Shown: positions 27,686 to 36,886 of the stretch, piece after piece
Layout of the letters: each line of letters opens with the position of its first letter
Numbering within the stretch: the stretch's first letter is position 1
Source of the DNA: Yoonia sp. GPGPB17
GTDB taxonomy: Bacteria; Pseudomonadota; Alphaproteobacteria; Rhodobacterales; Rhodobacteraceae
Length of the DNA: 64,000 nucleotides
Assembly (NCBI RefSeq): GCF_037892195.1
Contig: NZ_JATACI010000002.1
Span: 558,001 to 622,000 of the forward strand
Direction: 5' to 3'
Made by a program: the position numbers and the translations under genes
The notes under the pieces: generated by a model
Database searches by the model: none
Seen by the model: the letters and a program-made list of their open reading frames with translations, nothing else
What the model was told of the DNA's origin: nothing

Positions 27686-28593
27686 TTAGCCATCAGCCGT
27701 TTCCCGCATCTTGCGGCGGTGTGCAAAGATTTCGTCCTGCACAAAATCACGAAAAGCCGCGATCCGTTTGGATTGACGCAATTCCTCGGGGTAGGCGAGG
27801 AAGACAGGGACTTCGCCGCTTTCGAGGTCTGGCAGAACGCGCACCAGATCGGGGAAGTCCTCTGTCACGTAGTCGGGCAGCACGCCAATGCCGATGTTAT
27901 GCAGTACCCCTTGCAATACCCCAAAGTAGTTATTGACGGTGAATGTGTTCGGAATATCAGCGGTCATCAGGTGCTGCAGCAATGTCGCCCCGGCGGCCAC
28001 TTGAATGGAATTCAGGCTTTGGCCAATCAGGCGGTGTTTGGACATATCCGAGAGTTCGACAGGTGTCCCGTTCTCTTCCAGATAGGATTGTGTTGCAAAA
28101 AGCCGCATGCGGACGGACATCAGCCGCTTGCGGATCAGGTCAGCTTGCGAGGGTTCTTTCATGCGGATGGCCACATCGGCCTCGCGCATCGGCAGATCCA
28201 GGACGCGCTCTTCCAACATCAGGTCAATTTTCAAGTCGGGGTAGAGTTCGTAAAGCTTGGGCAGCCGTGGGGCCAGCCAAAGCGTGCCGAAGCCGGTCGT
28301 CGTCGTGACCCGCAATTCGCCAAAGACTTCTTCCTCACTGTCGCGGATGCGGGCGGACGCGGCCTCTAGCCTTTTGTTCATGGATTTGGTGGCGTCAAAA
28401 AGCAGCTCACCCTGTTCGGTCAGGATCAGTCCGCGCGCGTGGCGGTGAAAAAGTGTGGTGTTCAGTGATTCTTCCAGCGCCCGAATTTGCTTAGGCTGAC
28501 GGCCGATTGCGACAGATGCAGCGTATCGCCCGCGTGGGTCAGTGATCCTGCGTCAGCGACCGCGTGAAATATTCTTAGCTTGTCCCAGTCCAT
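27686..28593 (-). CDS. LysR-family transcriptional regulator, frame broken once
   Basis: The restored protein has about 302 residues. The N-terminal part (from ATG 28593) reads MDWDKLRIFHAVADAGSLTH, then LHLSQSAVS. The frame breaks at 28489-28496, where the minus strand has GCCTAAGC; GCCGGC there would give the canonical SAVSRQIRALEESLNTTLFHR. The rest, ILTEQGELLFDATKSMNKRL and the effector-binding domain, is continuous. It is divergent from the indolepyruvate oxidoreductase gene across 158 bases and is its likely regulator. The 908 nt fit one missing or two extra bases. Confidence 0.85.
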
Positions 28594-28692
28594 ATCGCCC
28601 CGCCACCACTCTTGTTATCGCTATCTTTGGCAGAACATTACGCGCAGACGGTGTTCCGATGCAAACACACATCGGATTAATTTTCCTCTTTG

Positions 28693-28713
28693 TAGGTCAG
28701 TCTTTTTGACCTA
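28693..28713. promoter_or_regulatory. Inverted repeat operator candidate upstream of the indolepyruvate oxidoreductase
   Basis: TAGGTCA (28693-28699), 7-base spacer, TGACCTA (28707-28713), ending 38 bases before the start codon. The AGGTCA half site is shared with the region before lpdA (1886-1907). A LacI-type near match TGTTATCGCTATCT lies further up at 28613-28626. Confidence 0.45.
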
Positions 28714-28751
28714 TAGTTTGGACAGGAAATTGAAGCGCGGGGAGGTGCGAA

Positions 28752-31700
28752 ATGACCCATCAAGATGTGTCCCTAAATGACCGGTACGACCTGAACAAAC
28801 ATCAGATTTTGCTGAATGGGACACAGGCGCTGGTGCGGTTGATGCTGATGCAGCGGGCGCGCGACGCGAAAGCTGGACTGAACACAGCGGGTTATGTCAC
28901 CGGTTATCGTGGATCGCCGCTTGGTGCGGTTGATATGCAGATGACGCGCGCCAAAGACGTGCTGGAGCCTGCGCAGATTACATTCCAACCAGGATTGAAC
29001 GAAGACTTAGCCGCGACCGCCCTTTGGGGCAGCCAGCAGGCTGAACTGCGAGGTGAAGGCAAGCACGACGGGGTGTTCGGTCTGTGGTATGGCAAAGGCC
29101 CCGGTGTGGACCGTTCCGGCGACGTGATGCGCCATGCCAATATGGCGGGAACGTCGCCCAGTGGCGGGGTGATCATGGCGATGGGCGATGATCACACAGG
29201 CGAAAGCTCGACCACTTTGCATCAGTCCGACTGGGCGATGATCGACGCCTATATGCCGATCGTATCGCCTGCGGGTGTTCAGGAAATCCTCGATTACGGC
29301 CTTTATGCATGGGAGCTGTCGCGCTTTGCGGGCGTCTGGGTTGGCCTGAAGACCATGAAAGACACGATTGAGGTCACGTCTGTTGTCGATGGTGACCCGG
29401 ATCGCGTGTCCTTTATACGCCCTGATTTTCCAATGCCCGAGGATGGCTTGAACATCCGACTGGTCGATACGCCGCAGCTGCAAGAAGCGCGGATGATCGA
29501 CCACAAACGCTTTGCGGCCGAGGCATTCAGCCGCGCGAACAAGATGGACCAGCGCAAATGGGGCAAGCCGGGGGCAAAGATTGGTTTTGTTGCCGCTGGT
29601 AAGAACTGGCTCGATTTGCAGCATGCACTGTCGCTGTTGAACATTGATGAGGCCGAGGCTGAGCGGTTGGGGATCACCACCTATAAGGTTGGTCAGGTTT
29701 GGCCGCTGGATATGATGTCGTTCCATGAATGGGCCGAGGGGCTGGACTTGATCGTCGTGGTTGAGGAAAAGCGCAAGCTGATCGAGGTGCAGGTTAAAGA
29801 AGCGATCTTTGATGACCGCCGGGGCCGCCGCGTTTACGGTTGGCACAAAGGCGACGAGCACTCCGAAGGGCGCCGTGAAGAGGTGTTTCAAACCAAGGCG
29901 GATATCAATCCGATTGTCGTGGCCGAGAAACTGGGCGGCATTCTTGTGGAAGAGGGCTGCGGCTCTGCGCGGGTAACAGCGGGCCTGCTGGCCTTGTCAG
30001 AAGCGCGCCGCGCCGACAATGCACCCGAGATTGCGCAGCGATTGCCGTATTTCTGTTCGGGTTGCCCCCATAACTCTTCGACGAAAGTACCGGAAGGATC
30101 GCGGGCCTACGCTGGTATTGGATGCCATTACATGGTGCAGTGGATGGACCGCGACACCGTCGGCTTTACACAGATGGGCGGCGAAGGGGCCAATTGGGTC
30201 GGTGAAGCGCCGTTTTCGACACGGGATCATGTGTTCCAGAACCTTGGCGACGGCACATACAACCACTCCGGTGTACAGGCCATTCGCTTTGCAATGATGG
30301 CCGGGACGAACATCACGTACAAAATCCTCTATAACGACGCGGTTGCGATGACCGGCGGCCAAGGCAACGACGGTGGGCTGACGGCTGATCAGATCTGCCG
30401 CGAAGTTCAGGCCATGGGCGTGCGCAATATCGCACTGGTCTATGATGAGAAGGAAGATGTCGATCTCGGCCTTTTCCCCAAAGGACTCGATGTGCACGAA
30501 CGCGTCGACATGCCTGCGGTGCAAGAGAAATTCAGCAATTACAAAGGCGTGTCTGTCATTGTCTACGTGCAGACCTGTGCTGCCGAAAAGCGCCGTCGCC
30601 GCAAACGTGGCCAATTTCCTGACCCGGACAAGCGCGTCTTTATCAACACTGACATCTGCGAAGGCTGTGGCGATTGCGGGGTACAATCGAACTGTGTGTC
30701 CATTGTGCCGGTTGAAACGGAACTGGGCCGCAAGCGCGCGATTGATCAATCGTCTTGCAACAAGGATTTTTCCTGTGTGAAAGGGTTCTGCCCGTCGTTC
30801 GTCACCATCGAAGGTGCGCAGATTCGAAAAGAGGCAACGGCAGAGGTGGAGCTGCCTGATCTGCCTGATCCAGAACTGCCCGCCATTGACGGGACCCATA
30901 ACGTAGTGATCACCGGCGTCGGCGGGACGGGTGTCGTGACCATTGGCGCGGTGTTGGCCATGGCCGCCCATATCGACGGCAAAGGCGCCGGTATGATGGA
31001 GATGGCGGGGCTGGCCCAAAAGGGTGGGGCGGTGCATATCCATTGCCGTATCGGTGAAAAGCCCATCGATATCAGTGCAATCCGTGTTGCCACAGGTGAA
31101 TGCGATGCCTTGATTGGTGGCGATCTGGTGGTGTCTGCCGGGGCCAAAACGATTGGTTTGATGAAAACCGGGCGCACCAAAGGTGTGGTGAACAGTCACG
31201 AAATCATCACCGGCGATTTCACCCGTGACACCGAGTTTCGTTTGCCATCCGATGAATTGAAAATCTCACTCGAGGCGCGGTTGTCGGATGCACTGACGAT
31301 GTTTGATGCCTCTGATCTGGCCAAGGCGCTCTTGGGCGACAGCATCTATTCCAATATGATGGTCTTTGGCGCGACATGGCAAATGGGCGCAATTCCAGTC
31401 AGTTATGAGGCGATCTTACAAGCGATTGAGTTGAACGGTGCCGCTGTGAACCGCAACATACGCGCGTTTGAACTGGGCCGTTGGGCCTATCTATATCCGC
31501 AGGATGCCGCTGCTTTGCTCACGCCCAATGTGGCGGCGTTGCCGAAGTCACTTGACGAAAAAATCGCGTTTCGCGAAGCGCATCTGATCGACTATCAAGG
31601 CAAGCGATTGGCGCGGCGCTACCGCAAATTCGTAGATCAGGTACAGGATACGCCGCTGCGTGAAGCGATTGCCTTGGGCTACCATAAGTTGCTTGCTTAC

Positions 31701-32183
31701 AAAGATGAGTACGAAGTCGCGCGCTTATTGACCAAGACGCAAGAGAAGGCCGCGTCAGAATTCGATGGTGATTTGAAGCTGACCTATCATCTGGCCCCGC
31801 CCATGCTGACCAAGACTGGCTCAGACGGACGGCCCGCCAAGAAAGAATATGGTGCGGGCATGGCGTGGGCGTTTCCCAAACTGGCCAAGTTGAAATGGCT
31901 GCGCGGCACCCCATTTGACCCGTTTGGTCGCACCGCTGAGCGCCGGATGGAGCGCGCCCTTATCAAGGAGTATGAGGACGATATGGCGGAAGTTTTGCGT
32001 ATCCTGCGCCCCGATACCCGCGATGCGGCGATTGCTTTGGCAGCCTTACCACGTGAGATACGCGGTTTCGGCCCCGTGAAAGAGGCAAATGCGCGCAAAG
32101 CTGCTAAGCGGCGCGAGGAGCTTTGGCGACCTTGCGTGCAGCGCCGATGCAACAGGCGGCAGAGTAACAACAGATTGTCATAG
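28752..32183 (+). CDS. Indolepyruvate:ferredoxin oxidoreductase, fused alpha-beta form
   Basis: About 1140 residues; oxidatively decarboxylates aryl pyruvates from aromatic amino acids to aryl-acetyl-CoA. The N-terminal thiamine-diphosphate domains include GYRGSPLGAVD and GEGANWVGEAPF. Two cysteine sets, CEGCGDCGVQSNC and CNKDFSCVKGFCPSF, bind 4Fe-4S clusters, followed by the gamma-type domain VVITGVGGTGVVTIGAVLA. At 32121-32124 one T seems to be missing: adding it gives EELLATLRAAPMQQAAE and a stop at 32165-32167, whereas the present frame ends in an odd Arg/Asn-rich tail at 32183. GGGGAGGTG precedes ATG 28752. Confidence 0.93.
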   Translation: MTHQDVSLNDRYDLNKHQILLNGTQALVRLMLMQRARDAKAGLNTAGYVTGYRGSPLGAVDMQMTRAKDVLEPAQITFQPGLNEDLAATALWGSQQAELRGEGKHDGVFGLWYGKGPGVDRSGDVMRHANMAGTSPSGGVIMAMGDDHTGESSTTLHQSDWAMIDAYMPIVSPAGVQEILDYGLYAWELSRFAGVWVGLKTMKDTIEVTSVVDGDPDRVSFIRPDFPMPEDGLNIRLVDTPQLQEARMIDHKRFAAEAFSRANKMDQRKWGKPGAKIGFVAAGKNWLDLQHALSLLNIDEAEAERLGITTYKVGQVWPLDMMSFHEWAEGLDLIVVVEEKRKLIEVQVKEAIFDDRRGRRVYGWHKGDEHSEGRREEVFQTKADINPIVVAEKLGGILVEEGCGSARVTAGLLALSEARRADNAPEIAQRLPYFCSGCPHNSSTKVPEGSRAYAGIGCHYMVQWMDRDTVGFTQMGGEGANWVGEAPFSTRDHVFQNLGDGTYNHSGVQAIRFAMMAGTNITYKILYNDAVAMTGGQGNDGGLTADQICREVQAMGVRNIALVYDEKEDVDLGLFPKGLDVHERVDMPAVQEKFSNYKGVSVIVYVQTCAAEKRRRRKRGQFPDPDKRVFINTDICEGCGDCGVQSNCVSIVPVETELGRKRAIDQSSCNKDFSCVKGFCPSFVTIEGAQIRKEATAEVELPDLPDPELPAIDGTHNVVITGVGGTGVVTIGAVLAMAAHIDGKGAGMMEMAGLAQKGGAVHIHCRIGEKPIDISAIRVATGECDALIGGDLVVSAGAKTIGLMKTGRTKGVVNSHEIITGDFTRDTEFRLPSDELKISLEARLSDALTMFDASDLAKALLGDSIYSNMMVFGATWQMGAIPVSYEAILQAIELNGAAVNRNIRAFELGRWAYLYPQDAAALLTPNVAALPKSLDEKIAFREAHLIDYQGKRLARRYRKFVDQVQDTPLREAIALGYHKLLAYKDEYEVARLLTKTQEKAASEFDGDLKLTYHLAPPMLTKTGSDGRPAKKEYGAGMAWAFPKLAKLKWLRGTPFDPFGRTAERRMERALIKEYEDDMAEVLRILRPDTRDAAIALAALPREIRGFGPVKEANARKAAKRREELWRPCVQRRCNRRQSNNRLS

Positions 32184-32239
32184 GATTGTCGCCTGAGCGT
32201 GATATGCAACTGGTACTTTTGCCAATGTAAGAACTGCAT

Positions 32240-33148
32240 ATGACAGCACCCGAACGCCAAGCGGCCCGCGATATCACCTATGCCTCATCTGCTAAGCGGC
32301 GCAGCGGGCGCGCCGTAATCCGTGTGTTGGAGAACGCCACTGGGCGTTTGCGCCTGATCCGAAAGGCCCGTGGCTATGGCGCGGAAGTCGCTGCAGGTGC
32401 GGATTTTTGGCAGGTGATGTCAGCGCGCTACGGTGTCAGCCTCAATGTGGTGACCGGCTCGCTAGACAATATCCCGACCGAGGGGTCACTGATTGTGGTC
32501 TCAAACCACCCTTATGGCATTCTGGACGGTTTGATGATGGGGCGCATTCTGTCCGAACGTCGTCAGGGCGATTTCCGTGTCCTTGCACATCGCATCTTCC
32601 GCCGTGCTGCGGATTTAGAGCAGATCATATTGCCGATCTCTTTTGACGAAACGAAAGAAGCCGCCAAGTTGAATCTTGAGACCCGCAGCAAAGCGGTTGA
32701 GTACCTCAAATCCGGCGGTGCAATCGGCATTTTTCCCGGTGGCACCGTGTCGACCTCGGCGACACCTTTCTCCAAGCCGATGGACCCAAGCTGGCGTACG
32801 TTTACAGCCAAGATGATCGCAAAATCCGGCGCAACCGTTGTCCCTGTTTTCTTTGAGGGCCACAACAGCCGCCTGTTCCAGCTGGCCAGCCATTTGCACA
32901 GCACATTGCGCACTGGCATGTTCATTCGCGAGTTCAAGTCTAAGATCAACAAACCCGTTCGCGTTGTCATCGGCGAACCCATACCCGCCGACATGCTCGC
33001 CCAATTCAAAAAAGACCCCAAGGGGTGCATGGATTTCCTGCGAAAAGCCACGTATGAGTTGAGCCCAAGCCCGGTGGATCCAACTCACCTGGGTCATGAG
33101 TTTGAAGAGAAGTACAAGGCACGCAATGGCAGTGGGCATATTCGATAG
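32240..33148 (+). CDS. Lysophospholipid acyltransferase family protein (PlsC-like)
   Basis: A 302-residue membrane-associated acyltransferase. The catalytic His-Asp motif is NHPYGILDG, a variant of H-x4-D, and the substrate-binding motif is [23 protein letters not shown] follows, as in ornithine-lipid and related acyltransferases (OlsA-like group). The exact lipid cannot be determined. Its 3' end overlaps murI by 23 bases, so the pair is co-transcribed. Confidence 0.82.
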   Translation: MTAPERQAARDITYASSAKRRSGRAVIRVLENATGRLRLIRKARGYGAEVAAGADFWQVMSARYGVSLNVVTGSLDNIPTEGSLIVVSNHPYGILDGLMMGRILSERRQGDFRVLAHRIFRRAADLEQIILPISFDETKEAAKLNLETRSKAVEYLKSGGAIGIFPGGTVSTSATPFSKPMDPSWRTFTAKMIAKSGATVVPVFFEGHNSRLFQLASHLHSTLRTGMFIREFKSKINKPVRVVIGEPIPADMLAQFKKDPKGCMDFLRKATYELSPSPVDPTHLGHEFEEKYKARNGSGHIR

Positions 33149-33938
33149 TGGGCTAGGCGGCCTTACGGTGCTGGACGCCGTAGCGAAACGCTTGCCTGAT
33201 CTGCCACTGGTCTACATGGGCGATAGCGCGCATGCGCCTTATGGTGTGCGGGACTCTGACGATATCTACGATCTAACCACGAAAGCCACGCAGCGCCTGT
33301 TTGACGCGGGCTGTGATCTGGTGATCCTAGCCTGCAACACCGCCTCTGCCGCGGCCCTGCGCCGCATGCAGGAAGGTTGGGTGCCCGAGGGCAAGCGCGT
33401 CTTGGGGGTGTTTGTGCCACTGATTGAAGCACTGACAGAGCGGCAATGGGGCGACAACTCCCCGCCGCGCGAGGTGGATGTGAAGCACGTGGCACTGTTT
33501 GCAACGCCCGCAACTGTATCGAGCCGGGCGTTTCAGCGCGAACTGGCGTTTCGCGCGATTGGCGTGGATGTAGAGGCGCAGGCCTGCGGCGGTGTTGTGG
33601 ATGCCATCGAAGAGGGCGATATGATTTTGGCCGAGGCATTGGTGAATAGCCATGTGGACGCGCTTAAGCGCAAGATGCCAGAACCGGATGCGGCTGTTCT
33701 GGGGTGCACACATTATCCGTTGATGGCGCAGGAATTTCAGAAATCGCTTGGCCCCGATGTGAAAGTGTTTAGCCAGGCTGAATTGGTGGCAGAAAGCCTT
33801 GCCGATTATCTGGATCGGCGGCCTGAAATGGTCGGGCCGGGAACCGATTCTGCGTTCCTCACAACTGGTGATCCGGCTCAAGTATCCAGTCGTGCGACCC
33901 AGTTTTTGCGACGACAAATCACCTTTGACGCCGCCTGA
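33126..33938 (+). CDS. murI: Glutamate racemase
   Basis: A 270-residue cofactor-free racemase giving D-glutamate for peptidoglycan. [13 protein letters not shown], the first catalytic Cys in [11 protein letters not shown] and the second in [10 protein letters not shown] are all intact. The start is ATG 33126 ([12 protein letters not shown]); the longer in-frame extension has no homology. It overlaps the acyltransferase gene. Full length. Confidence 0.93.
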   Translation: MAVGIFDSGLGGLTVLDAVAKRLPDLPLVYMGDSAHAPYGVRDSDDIYDLTTKATQRLFDAGCDLVILACNTASAAALRRMQEGWVPEGKRVLGVFVPLIEALTERQWGDNSPPREVDVKHVALFATPATVSSRAFQRELAFRAIGVDVEAQACGGVVDAIEEGDMILAEALVNSHVDALKRKMPEPDAAVLGCTHYPLMAQEFQKSLGPDVKVFSQAELVAESLADYLDRRPEMVGPGTDSAFLTTGDPAQVSSRATQFLRRQITFDAA

Positions 33939-33974
33939 ACCCATTTACGACCATTCATCCCAAGGGATAATCCA

Positions 33975-35003
33975 ATGACCTATAACGTCGCCATTCTTGG
34001 CGCTTCTGGTTACACCGGTGCCGAACTCGTGCGCCTGATCGCAACACACCCCAGCCTGCAAATTGTGGGCCTGTCGGGGAATTCCAAGGCCGGTATGGCC
34101 ATGGCCGATGTGTTCCCACATCTGCGCCATCTCGACCTGCCCGCGCTGACAACAATTGAAGAGATGGACCTGACAGATGTCGATCTGGTGTTTTGCGCCT
34201 TGCCGCATGCCACATCGCAGGCGGTCATTTCGAAACTGCCGCAGAACCTGAAGATCATCGACCTTTCTGCCGACTTCCGGCTGCGTGACCCGGCCGATTA
34301 TGAAAAATGGTACGGCAAAGGCCATGCCGCGACCGAGATGCAGGGTGAGGCCGTCTATGGCCTAACCGAGTTTTATCGCGACCAAATCAAGGGTGCGCGT
34401 TTGGTCGCCGGTACGGGTTGCAACGCGGCCACGGGCCAATATGCACTGCGTCCATTGATTGAATCGGGTGTTATTGATCTCGATCAGATCATCATCGACC
34501 TAAAAGCGGCAGTATCAGGCGCAGGACGCAGCCTGAAGGAGAACCTGTTGCACGCAGAGCTGTCAGAAGGGGCCCAGGGCTATGCCGTTGGCGGCACCCA
34601 TCGGCATCTTGGTGAGTTTGATCAGGAATTCTCGGCCATCGCCGGGCGCCCGGTTCACGTGCAGTTTACCCCGCATTTGATCCCGGCCAACCGCGGCATT
34701 TTGGCCACCACCTATGTGCAGGGCGATCCGGAGACTATATATGATATGCTGGCTGCAGCTTATGCGGATGAGCCGTTTATTGAGGTACTGCCGATGGGAC
34801 AAACGCCGTCGATGAAACATGTAAGGGCGTCGAATTTTTGTCATATCGGCGTGGTCGCCGACCGCGTGCCGGGGCGGGCGATTGTGATCGCTGCTTTGGA
34901 TAACCTGACGAAAGGGTCTTCGGGCCAGGCGTTGCAGAATGCCAACCTGATGCTGGGCCTGCCAGAGACGGAGGGCCTGATGCTGGCCCCTGTGTTCCCA
35001 TGA
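33975..35003 (+). CDS. argC: N-acetyl-gamma-glutamyl-phosphate reductase
   Basis: A 342-residue NADPH enzyme, third step of arginine synthesis. [18 protein letters not shown] binds the nucleotide, [13 protein letters not shown] contains the catalytic Cys, and THRHLGEF and the C-terminal [20 protein letters not shown] are typical of type 1 ArgC. AAGGGA precedes ATG 33975. Its stop overlaps the start of ccmE (ATGA), which links arginine synthesis and cytochrome c maturation in one transcript. Confidence 0.95.
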   Translation: MTYNVAILGASGYTGAELVRLIATHPSLQIVGLSGNSKAGMAMADVFPHLRHLDLPALTTIEEMDLTDVDLVFCALPHATSQAVISKLPQNLKIIDLSADFRLRDPADYEKWYGKGHAATEMQGEAVYGLTEFYRDQIKGARLVAGTGCNAATGQYALRPLIESGVIDLDQIIIDLKAAVSGAGRSLKENLLHAELSEGAQGYAVGGTHRHLGEFDQEFSAIAGRPVHVQFTPHLIPANRGILATTYVQGDPETIYDMLAAAYADEPFIEVLPMGQTPSMKHVRASNFCHIGVVADRVPGRAIVIAALDNLTKGSSGQALQNANLMLGLPETEGLMLAPVFP

Positions 35004-35470
35004 GCGGGGGCCTCAAAAGCCTCAAAAAGCGCCGCCGTGTTCAGGTGATGTCCATGGCGGGGGTCAGCATTGCGCTGGTCCTCGTGCTGCTATGGTTCTT
35101 GCCAGATGACAGCTTCCAATTCTTCCGTTCTCCTTCGGAAGTGGCAGAAGCACCGCCACCACCAAATGAGCGGTTCCGCATCGGCGGATTAGTCGCCGAA
35201 GGGTCGATCGTGCGCGGTCAGGGTGAGCAGGTCAGCTTTTCTGTGACCGATGGTGGCGCGGTTGTGCCGGTTGTTTATACAGGCATCCTGCCGGACCTGT
35301 TTGAGGAAGGTCAGGGCATGGTGGCGCAGGGAAATTACATCAACGGTCGCTTTGAAGCTGTTGAAATTCTTGCGAAACATGATGAGACGTATATGCCGTC
35401 TGAGGTGATTGATGCCTTGAATGAGCAGGGTACCTATGTGGACCCGGACGGTACTGTCGTCACACATTAA
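35000..35470 (+). CDS. ccmE: Cytochrome c maturation protein CcmE
   Basis: A 156-residue periplasmic heme chaperone anchored by one N-terminal helix (about residues 18-36). Heme is carried on the His of HDETYMP near residue 126. The beta-barrel core [16 protein letters not shown] is conserved. In many relatives ccmF follows directly; here three lysis-type genes intervene before ccmF at 36887. Confidence 0.94.
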   Translation: MSGGLKSLKKRRRVQVMSMAGVSIALVLVLLWFLPDDSFQFFRSPSEVAEAPPPPNERFRIGGLVAEGSIVRGQGEQVSFSVTDGGAVVPVVYTGILPDLFEEGQGMVAQGNYINGRFEAVEILAKHDETYMPSEVIDALNEQGTYVDPDGTVVTH

Positions 35471-35515
35471 CCAATAGATCGCAGTCTTTGTCCCGACCTT
35501 ATGGAAGGGGCCAAG

Positions 35516-36127
35516 ATGCAGAACGTTACCCAAATTGCCAAAGAGATTGTTGCCCGTGAGGGTGGCTATGTGAATGACCCCGATGATCCCGGCGGGGCGA
35601 CAAACTATGGCGTGACAATCCATACGATGCGCCGGTTGGGCCTTGATCTGACCAAGGATGGGCAGGTCGACAGTGATGACGTCCGGGTTCTGACGCGGGC
35701 GCATGCGGTGTCGATCTTTGTTGAACACTATTTTCGCGGGCCGCGGATTGACCGGCTGCCTGCGCCGTTGCACGCCAGCGTTTTTGACATGTATGTCAAT
35801 GCCGGGGCCAATGCGGTGAAGATCTTGCAACGGCTGCTGGTCGAGATGCGGATTGACGTCACCGTTGATGGGGTGATTGGCCCGCGCACCATCGCTGCAA
35901 CCAGACAGGCGATGGCGGCGGCACCGGATCATTTGGTGGATGCTTATGGGATCGCGCGCCGCAACTACTACTATGACCTCGCGGATCGCCGCCCCGCCAG
36001 CCGCAAATATGCCCGCAGGCGTGATGGTGGGAAAGGCGGATGGATCAAGAGGGCGGAAGAATTCATCTCGGATCGCTATCATCTGACCGCGGCGCAACAC
36101 AAAGCACGGGTGGCACAATGGGTTTGA
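35516..36127 (+). CDS. GH108-type N-acetylmuramidase (endolysin)
   Basis: A 203-residue peptidoglycan hydrolase. VAREGGYVNDPDDPGGATNYGVT carries the catalytic Glu of the glycoside hydrolase 108 family, and the C-terminal VDGVIGPRTIAA and GGWIKRAEEFI belong to its peptidoglycan-binding part. There is no signal peptide, so it needs a holin to cross the membrane. Start ATG 35516 with AAGGGG 5 nt upstream. It overlaps the holin gene by 10 bases. Paired GH108 endolysin and 3TM holin genes release gene transfer agents in Rhodobacter capsulatus. Confidence 0.88.
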   Translation: MQNVTQIAKEIVAREGGYVNDPDDPGGATNYGVTIHTMRRLGLDLTKDGQVDSDDVRVLTRAHAVSIFVEHYFRGPRIDRLPAPLHASVFDMYVNAGANAVKILQRLLVEMRIDVTVDGVIGPRTIAATRQAMAAAPDHLVDAYGIARRNYYYDLADRRPASRKYARRRDGGKGGWIKRAEEFISDRYHLTAAQHKARVAQWV

Positions 36128-36618
36128 TATCTGGGATCATGACGTTCCTGTTTGGGGACGGGCGCAATGTAGTGGCCGAAACGGCCGAGGTGTTTCGCGA
36201 GAATGCAGAGAATGGCGCGGTGCGTGCCGCATCTGCGCGATCAGATAGCCTTGCACAGTTTGCGGCAGAATTTGTGCATCCCCGTCGCGGTGTGTTCGAC
36301 CGGATTGTTGATGGTTTGAACCGGCTGCCGCGTCCCGCCTTGGCGCTTGGCACAATCTGGCTTTTCATCATGGCAATGCAGCAGCCCGAGCAATTTAGTA
36401 AGGGCATGCAAGGGCTGGCCATTGTGCCGGAACCGCTGTGGTGGCTGATGGGGGCGATTGTGAGCTTTTATTTCGGCGCGCGCCACCAGGTGAAATCACA
36501 GGAATTTCAGCGCGCTATCGCATTGAGTTTGGCTGCAGGTCAGGTCACGGCGCCACAGCCTCAACCGTCATCTACAAATCCCGCGCTTCAGGACTGGCAG
36601 GCCAGCCGTGCAGAGTGA
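36118..36618 (+). CDS. Holin of the 3TM gene-transfer-release type
   Basis: 166 residues. An amphipathic N-terminus is followed by about two to three membrane helices (ALALGTIWLFIMAMQQ; PLWWLMGAIVSFYFGARHQ). The end of the last helix with FYFGAR is typical of the gene-transfer-agent holin family. The start is ATG 36118 inside the end of the endolysin gene. It would form the membrane holes that let the endolysin reach the wall. Confidence 0.82.
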   Translation: MGLISGIMTFLFGDGRNVVAETAEVFRENAENGAVRAASARSDSLAQFAAEFVHPRRGVFDRIVDGLNRLPRPALALGTIWLFIMAMQQPEQFSKGMQGLAIVPEPLWWLMGAIVSFYFGARHQVKSQEFQRAIALSLAAGQVTAPQPQPSSTNPALQDWQASRAE

Positions 36619-36811
36619 AGGCGCCGGGCAACTTGAGCGCCGCATCATCGCGTTGGAGATGCGTAATGCCGTGGACGATGTCCATCGCGCGAATGTTGCC
36701 AATCGGTTAAGCGCGATTGAGGATACCTTGAAGTGGCTGGTGCGCTTGGTCATCGGCGGGCTTCTGATGGCCGGTGTCACCTACGCGATGCAGGGCGGAT
36801 TGGCCATCTGA
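36608..36811 (+). CDS. XhlA-like small membrane protein of the lysis cassette
   Basis: 67 residues. A short coiled coil (LERRIIALEMRNAVDDVHRA, VANRLSAIEDTL) precedes one C-terminal helix (LVRLVIGGLLMAGVTYAM). The order and the IEDTLKWLVR junction resemble haemolysin XhlA proteins, which cooperate with a holin and endolysin in phage-type lysis. The start is GTG 36608, overlapping the holin's last codons. Family assignment is by architecture and is moderate. Confidence 0.65.
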   Translation: MQSEGAGQLERRIIALEMRNAVDDVHRANVANRLSAIEDTLKWLVRLVIGGLLMAGVTYAMQGGLAI

Positions 36812-36886
36812 GGGTGCGCCAAAATGTACCGCAGATGTGAGCGGTCTGGTGTGTCGTCCGGTTTCTGAATGGGGTATGTGTTCCTC

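Noticed and set aside
36118..36811. Holin and XhlA-like genes as part of cytochrome c maturation
   Set aside because: Neither carries ccm motifs; their sequence types and overlap with an endolysin point to lysis.
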